DNA from: Anaeromyxobacter dehalogenans 2CP-1
Lineage (GTDB): Bacteria; Myxococcota; Myxococcia; Myxococcales; Anaeromyxobacteraceae
DNA: 64,000 bases
Reading direction: 5' to 3'
Assembly (NCBI RefSeq): GCF_000022145.1
Contig: NC_011891.1
Location: 1,996,001-2,060,000, forward strand
This document shows positions 60,082 through 64,000 of this stretch, one piece after another. The translations under genes were made by a program, and so were the position numbers. Position 1 is the stretch's first letter, and each line of letters begins with the position of its first letter. The notes under the pieces were generated by a model that was not told where the DNA came from, made no database searches, and saw nothing but the letters and a program-made list of their open reading frames with translations.

Positions 60082-61074
60082 TCACCAGGCGTACGCCTCC
60101 GGCGCCTCGCCGCCGGGGCCCGGCCAGATCGCGTCGATGGCCTGCACAGCGGCCGCGTCGAGCGTCAGCTCGGTCGCGGCGATGGCCTCGTCGAGCTGGG
60201 CCACGGTGCGCGGCCCGACGATGGGCGCGGTGACGCCGGGCCGCCCCAGCACCCACGCCAGCGCCACGTCCGCGGGCCGCTGGCCCATCTCGGCGCAGAG
60301 CTTCTCCCAGCGCTCGAGCTGCGGGCGGTGCTGCTCGATCTTCTTCTGCACCCGCTCGCCGGCGCGCCGGCCGGTGGCGGCCTTCGCGAGCGCGCCGCCG
60401 AGGAGGCCGCCCGCGAGCGGGCTCCAGGGCAGGATGCCGACGCCATAGGCGCGGCAGGCCGGGACCACCTCCAGCTCGATGGTGCGGGAGACGAGGTTGT
60501 AGAGGCTCTGCTCGGAGACGAGGCCGAGGAGGTTCCGCCGTGCGGCGGCCTCGCAGGCCTGCGCCACGTGCCAGCCGGCGAAGTTGCTGCTGCCGACGTA
60601 GAGCACCTTGCCGTCGCGCACCAGCCGGTCCATCGCCTCCCAGAGCTCGTCCCACGGCGTGGCGCGGTCCACGTGGTGCATCTGGTACAGGTCCACGTGG
60701 TCGGTGCCGAGCCGGCGCAGGCTGTCCTCGCAGGCGCGGCGGATGTGGTACGCGGAGAGCCCGCGGCCGTTCGGCCCCTCCCACATCGGCCCGTACACCT
60801 TGGTCGCGAGCACGATGCGCTCGCGCCGCCCGCCGCCCTGCGCCAGCCAGCGCCCCACGATCTGCTCGGTGCGCCCCTCGCGCGGGAGCTTGCCCCACTC
60901 GCTCGCCTTCTGGCCGTAGACGTTGGCGGTGTCGAAGAAGAACACGCCCGCGTCGAGCGCGCGGTCCATGATCCGGAACGCCTCGTCCTCCGGCGTCTCC
61001 GGCCCGAAGTTCATGGTGCCGAGGCACAGCCGGCTGACCTCGAGCCCGGTCCTTCCCAGTCGCGTGGTGTCCAT
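60082..61074 (-). CDS. Aldo/keto reductase
   Basis: 330 residues. AKR signatures: LGTMNFG, DTANVYG (catalytic Tyr with Asp), VLATKVYGPMWEGPNGRGLS (catalytic Lys), DLYQMHHVD (His) and the NADPH site APIVGPRTVAQLDEAIAA. Closest to the voltage-channel-beta/YhdN-like general stress group. Reduces aldehydes or ketones; substrate unknown. Confidence 0.85.
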   Translation of the reverse strand: MDTTRLGRTGLEVSRLCLGTMNFGPETPEDEAFRIMDRALDAGVFFFDTANVYGQKASEWGKLPREGRTEQIVGRWLAQGGGRRERIVLATKVYGPMWEGPNGRGLSAYHIRRACEDSLRRLGTDHVDLYQMHHVDRATPWDELWEAMDRLVRDGKVLYVGSSNFAGWHVAQACEAAARRNLLGLVSEQSLYNLVSRTIELEVVPACRAYGVGILPWSPLAGGLLGGALAKAATGRRAGERVQKKIEQHRPQLERWEKLCAEMGQRPADVALAWVLGRPGVTAPIVGPRTVAQLDEAIAATELTLDAAAVQAIDAIWPGPGGEAPEAYAW

Positions 61075-61203
61075 GGGTGGAGGTGATGGCGCCTCCGGCG
61101 CGGCCGCGCAAGCTGCGCCGAAGCTGCGCCACCGTGTCGCACGGCCCGGCCCGGGCGCCCGGCCCGGCGGGCGCGCCCGGCGGCCGGCCGCTATCCTCGG
61201 AGC

Positions 61204-61710
61204 GTGTCCAAGGCCTTCACCAGCGAGGAGACGCCCGACCTCGGCCCGGTGGTGCGCCCGCCGCCGCGGCTCGCGCCGGGCGAGGTGCGCTATGTCACGC
61301 CCGAGGGGCAGGCCGCGCTGCGCGAGGCGCTGGCGCGGCTCCGGGCCGAGCGCGCCGACGCGGCCCGGCTCCCAGACGCCGAGCGCGCGCCGCGGCTCGC
61401 CGACCTGGACGCGCGCATCGCAGCGCTCGACGCGACGCTGGGCGCGCTCACCGTGCTCGGGCCCGAGGCGACGCCGGAGGGGCAGGTGGGGTTCGGGACC
61501 TGGGTGACCGTCGAGGAGGAGGACGGCCGCCGGGTCACCTGGCGCCTGGTCGGGCCGGACGAGGCCGACGCGCGGCGCGGGCTCATCAGCGCCGGCTCGC
61601 CGGTGGCACGCGCGCTGCTCGGGCGTCGCGCCGGGGAGGTGGTGGAGGTGCACCGGCCCGGCGGCGAGGCGGAGCTGACCGTGGTGGCGGTGCGGCGCAC
61701 CGCGCCCTGA
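61204..61710 (+). CDS. greB: GreA/GreB-family transcription elongation factor
   Basis: 168 residues from GTG 61204. N-terminal coiled coil (YVTPEGQAALREALARLRAE, RAPRLADLDARIAALDATLG) and C-terminal FKBP-like domain (VTWRLVGPDEADARRGLISA, SPVARALLGRRAGEVVEVHR). The tip carries acidic residues needed to stimulate transcript cleavage in backtracked polymerase. GreB rather than GreA is a preference from the overall pattern. Confidence 0.8.
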   Translation: MSKAFTSEETPDLGPVVRPPPRLAPGEVRYVTPEGQAALREALARLRAERADAARLPDAERAPRLADLDARIAALDATLGALTVLGPEATPEGQVGFGTWVTVEEEDGRRVTWRLVGPDEADARRGLISAGSPVARALLGRRAGEVVEVHRPGGEAELTVVAVRRTAP

Positions 61711-61724
61711 CGCGACGCTCGCCC

Positions 61725-61919
61725 TTCGACAGGCTCAGGGCGAGCGGAAGACCCCGGTCGCTCATCCCGACCCTTCGACTCCGTTCGCTCATCCCGACCC
61801 TTCGACTCCGGCGAGCCGTCGGCTCGCCTACGCTCAGGGTGAGCGCGCATGGCCGCGCGGAGTCGAGGGACGCTCAGGGTGAGCGGACTTCTCCGCTGGG
61901 CCGCGCGGAGTCGAGGGAC
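61725..61919. repeat. CTACGCTCAGGGTGAGCG-family repeat block
   Basis: Contains TTCGACAGGCTCAGGGCGAG, two copies of CTCATCCCGACCCTTCGACT, and GCCTACGCTCAGGGTGAGCG with a second GACGCTCAGGGTGAGCGG. It fills the gap between the convergent Gre and phosphoesterase genes; the phosphoesterase stop codon lies at its edge. Confidence 0.8.
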
Positions 61920-62660
61920 TCAGGCCCGCCCCGTCTCCAGCCAGCGCGCCCAGTCCTCGCGGCCGTTCGCGCGCGCCGTCTCCGCGGCGCGGAAGTGATC
62001 GTAGGCCACGCAGCGGAACGCGACGCTCCAGCCCCGCAGCGTGCGGTGGCAGAGGGCGTAGCGCGCGTGCGGCGAGCCGTTCTCGACCCTGTGGTGGGAG
62101 GGGTGGTCGTCCTCGTACGCCTGCAGCCCGACGCTGCCCGGGTTCACCACCAGGCGACCGCCGCTCAGCGCGGTCGCGTGCGGCACGTGCGAGTGGCCGC
62201 AGAGGATGAGGCTCCGGTCCACACCGAACGCGCGGGTCTCGAGCGTGCCCGGCGCGGCGAGGCGCAGCCCGCCGTGCTCGACGTCCTCGAGCAGGTGCTG
62301 GGTGTCGCTGGTCGGCGAGCCGTGGCAGAGGAACACGCCCGCGCGCGCCAGGTCGAGCGTGGGCGGCAGGTGGCGCAGCCACTCGCGGTGGCGTGGCGTG
62401 GTGTGCTCGAACGCGTGCTGGTCGGCCGGCCCGCCGGCGTGGTGCTCGCAGGCGAGGAGCTGCCGCTCGTGGTTGCCCGCGATGGTCGGCAGGCCGAGCG
62501 GGATGAGCAGGTCGGCGGTGGCCGCCGGCTCGAGCGGCCCGGAGAGGACGTCGCCCGTGTTGACGACGAGGTCCACGCCCTGCCGGTGCGCGTCCTCCAG
62601 CACCGCCTCGAGGGCCCAGACGTTCCCGTGGATGTCCGAAAGCGCCGCGATGCGCAGCAT
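61920..62660 (-). CDS. Metallophosphoesterase (YfcE/MJ0936-like)
   Basis: 246 residues. Calcineurin-type metal site: LSDIHGN, NTGDVLSGP, AGNHERQ, VFLCHGSP and LCGHSHVPH. A stand-alone soluble phosphodiesterase of the small YfcE-like class; substrates of relatives include cyclic nucleotides and phosphoesters, but this one's is unknown. Confidence 0.85.
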   Translation of the reverse strand: MLRIAALSDIHGNVWALEAVLEDAHRQGVDLVVNTGDVLSGPLEPAATADLLIPLGLPTIAGNHERQLLACEHHAGGPADQHAFEHTTPRHREWLRHLPPTLDLARAGVFLCHGSPTSDTQHLLEDVEHGGLRLAAPGTLETRAFGVDRSLILCGHSHVPHATALSGGRLVVNPGSVGLQAYEDDHPSHHRVENGSPHARYALCHRTLRGWSVAFRCVAYDHFRAAETARANGREDWARWLETGRA

Positions 62661-62720
62661 GGCCGCGCAGTATTCCGCCGCGCGGCGGTGAGGGCACGGG
62701 AAAAATGAGCGGTGCCGCGA

Positions 62721-63398
62721 CTACCGCGCCTTGCGCGCCCGAGGCGCCGGCGCCTCCTCCGGCTCCGCGCCCCCTTCGTCGTCCTGCATCCAGCGCTTCA
62801 GCGCCGGGACCGTGCGCGAGGCCCAGGCCCGCGAGGCGCGGACCTCGAGGAACGCCGCCGCGAGCGCGTCCACCAGCGCCGAGAGCCGCTGCGCCTGCTC
62901 CAGCCGCTCGACGAGCTTGTCGTCGTCCGCCTCCGCCAGCGGCGGCGGCAGCTTCGCGCCCTTCACGTCCAGGAACTCCGCGTCGAGCGTGACCTCGTAG
63001 GCCTGCTCGCCGTGCTGGATGCGCACGCGGGCCTGGTGCACCAGCAGCCCCGCGTCGAGCGCCCGCCGGACCTCGCGCGCGTACGGCGCCTGCGTGCCCC
63101 GCGCCGCCAGCTCCGTCACGTCGCCCACCACCCCGCGCAGCGTGACCCGCCCGACGAAGAGGACGACCACCGGCGTCCCGTCCAGCTCGGTGATCGGCTC
63201 CCCCGACTCCGAGCGCCACAGCAGCCAGGTCAGCAGCTCGCGCCCTAGCCACGTGCGGCCGCGAACCAGCGCCTCCCGCGCCTTGTCGCGCTCGACCTCC
63301 GCCTCGTCCCGCCCGTCCGCGTCGGTCGCGACGCCATCGACGCCCGTGTCGCCGCGCATGAACGCGGCCTCCGCCCTCGCCTGATCACGCCTCGCCAC
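62721..63398 (-). CDS. Hypothetical protein downstream of rdgC
   Basis: 225 residues, overlapping rdgC by 14 bp, so co-translated. A charged N-terminus, a globular middle (ELLTWLLWRSESGEPITELD, VTLRGVVGDVTELAARG) and a Lys/Arg/Pro tail. No family recognised. The tight coupling implies a role with RdgC, perhaps in recombination or phage control. Confidence 0.65.
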   Translation of the reverse strand: MARRDQARAEAAFMRGDTGVDGVATDADGRDEAEVERDKAREALVRGRTWLGRELLTWLLWRSESGEPITELDGTPVVVLFVGRVTLRGVVGDVTELAARGTQAPYAREVRRALDAGLLVHQARVRIQHGEQAYEVTLDAEFLDVKGAKLPPPLAEADDDKLVERLEQAQRLSALVDALAAAFLEVRASRAWASRTVPALKRWMQDDEGGAEPEEAPAPRARKAR

Positions 63399-64000
63399 GG
63401 CTCGCCTCCTTGCCCGAAAGCCCCGTCAGCGCCGCGGTGGGAGCCAGCGCCGAATCGGAGATCTCCGACCGGACCGCCAGCGCGCTCACCGAGGAGGGCG
63501 TCAGCTTGATCTCCAGCGCCCCCTCCACCGCCGCCGCGATCTCGTCCACCAGCTTGCGCGACGCCGCCCACACCAGCAGCTCGCCAGACCCGAGGTGCAG
63601 GCTCACGTCATGCACCTTGCTGGAAGGAACCGCCCGCTGCCGGTGCGCATGGCGGATGAGGTCCTTCTGCGTCGCCTTCTCGCCCTTCGTCGGCGGCCGG
63701 CCACGCTCCTTCTCGTGGAGCGCGATCCACCGGTCCAGCTCTGCCCGGACCGCCGAGGCCGGCACGCGCAGCGTGTCCACGCGGAACCCGAACAGCGCCC
63801 ACTCGCCCTCGAGCACGCCCGAGGTGAAGTCCGTGACCCCCGGATCCTCAGCGGAGACGAACCCCGCCGCCCGATCGTCCTCCCCGCGTTCGACATCGAG
63901 CGCCTCGAAGGCCCCCTTGGCGAGCCCGCGGGCCAGCCAGCGGCGCGTGTCGGAGGAGCGCTTCGCGGGGATCTCCGCGCGGAAGCGAGCGAAGGTGACC
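63385..64000 (-). CDS. rdgC: RdgC-like recombination-associated protein, 5' end missing
   Basis: About 205 residues in the window; the N-terminus lies beyond the right edge. RdgC features: PAKRSSDTRRWLARGL, LDVERGEDDRAAGFVSAEDP, then the basic GRPPTKGEKATQKDLIRHAH segment and an acidic C-terminal part. RdgC forms a ring dimer on double-stranded DNA and restrains RecA. Assigned by pattern rather than strong motifs. Confidence 0.7.
   Translation of the reverse strand, partial: VTFARFRAEIPAKRSSDTRRWLARGLAKGAFEALDVERGEDDRAAGFVSAEDPGVTDFTSGVLEGEWALFGFRVDTLRVPASAVRAELDRWIALHEKERGRPPTKGEKATQKDLIRHAHRQRAVPSSKVHDVSLHLGSGELLVWAASRKLVDEIAAAVEGALEIKLTPSSVSALAVRSEISDSALAPTAALTGLSGKEASRGEA

Overview
The window is very GC-rich (third codon positions are almost all G or C), gene-dense, free of rRNA, tRNA and CRISPR, and encodes many lipoproteins, sigma-54 activators, a Ser/Thr kinase with a repeat tail, a bactofilin and anaerobic respiration genes. 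This suits a myxobacterial chromosome; the combination points to Anaeromyxobacter or a close relative. That assignment is inference from gene content and composition, not from a database match.

Layout. 1-9.6 kb is housekeeping and scattered functions: bactofilin (cut by the window edge), a small Cys protein, a lipoprotein, an RlmA-type methyltransferase, a RAYT-type Y1 transposase, a DUF4032 kinase-like gene overlapping panE, a thioesterase-fold protein, an ABC-F ATPase, a HipA-like/DUF3037 pair and tag. 10-21.5 kb is respiratory and anaerobic: NDH-2, a Tat-exported tetrathionate-reductase-like operon (Fe-S subunit, NrfD-type anchor, molybdopterin subunit), then a C4-dicarboxylate transporter behind a good sigma-54 promoter with palindromic upstream sites, its sigma-54 response regulator, and a sensor kinase whose only plausible start codon is ATC. 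22-29.6 kb holds a 589-residue protein I do not recognise and two inverted, nearly identical IS1182-like elements enclosing 2.1 kb with three exported-protein genes; the second element supplies the stop codon of a YbaK-type gene. 29.8-36.6 kb has a CcdA-thioredoxin fusion, an ECF sigma/anti-sigma pair, an MFS transporter, a half-length asparaginase-like gene and a DUF4382 lipoprotein. 35.8-41.2 kb is a complete branched-chain-amino-acid-type ABC transporter operon (livGFKHM) ending in a short-chain dehydrogenase. 41.4-43.7 kb is a di-iron (hemerythrin/RIC) stress module divergent from a receiver-less sigma-54 activator. 43.9-48.3 kb is aceE-aceF. 48.5-54.6 kb encodes lipoproteins, a TonB-like protein and a gene frameshifted by a 44-bp tandem duplication. 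54.7-59.8 kb is the most interesting region: a Ser/Thr kinase with a long helical-repeat tail, a 130-residue protein with a duplicated ATTLSKD motif, a strong hairpin, an MvdD-type ATP-grasp ligase and a sigma factor. It looks like an atypical graspetide (omega-ester peptide) locus. 60-64 kb has an aldo/keto reductase, a Gre factor, a phosphoesterase and RdgC (cut by the edge).

Two dispersed repeat families run through the window. One, core TGACTCTGGGTCG, occurs in about a dozen intergenic copies, one at the 5' side of the RAYT gene. The other, CTACGCTCAGGGTGAGCG-like, occurs at three places in this window, each between converging genes.
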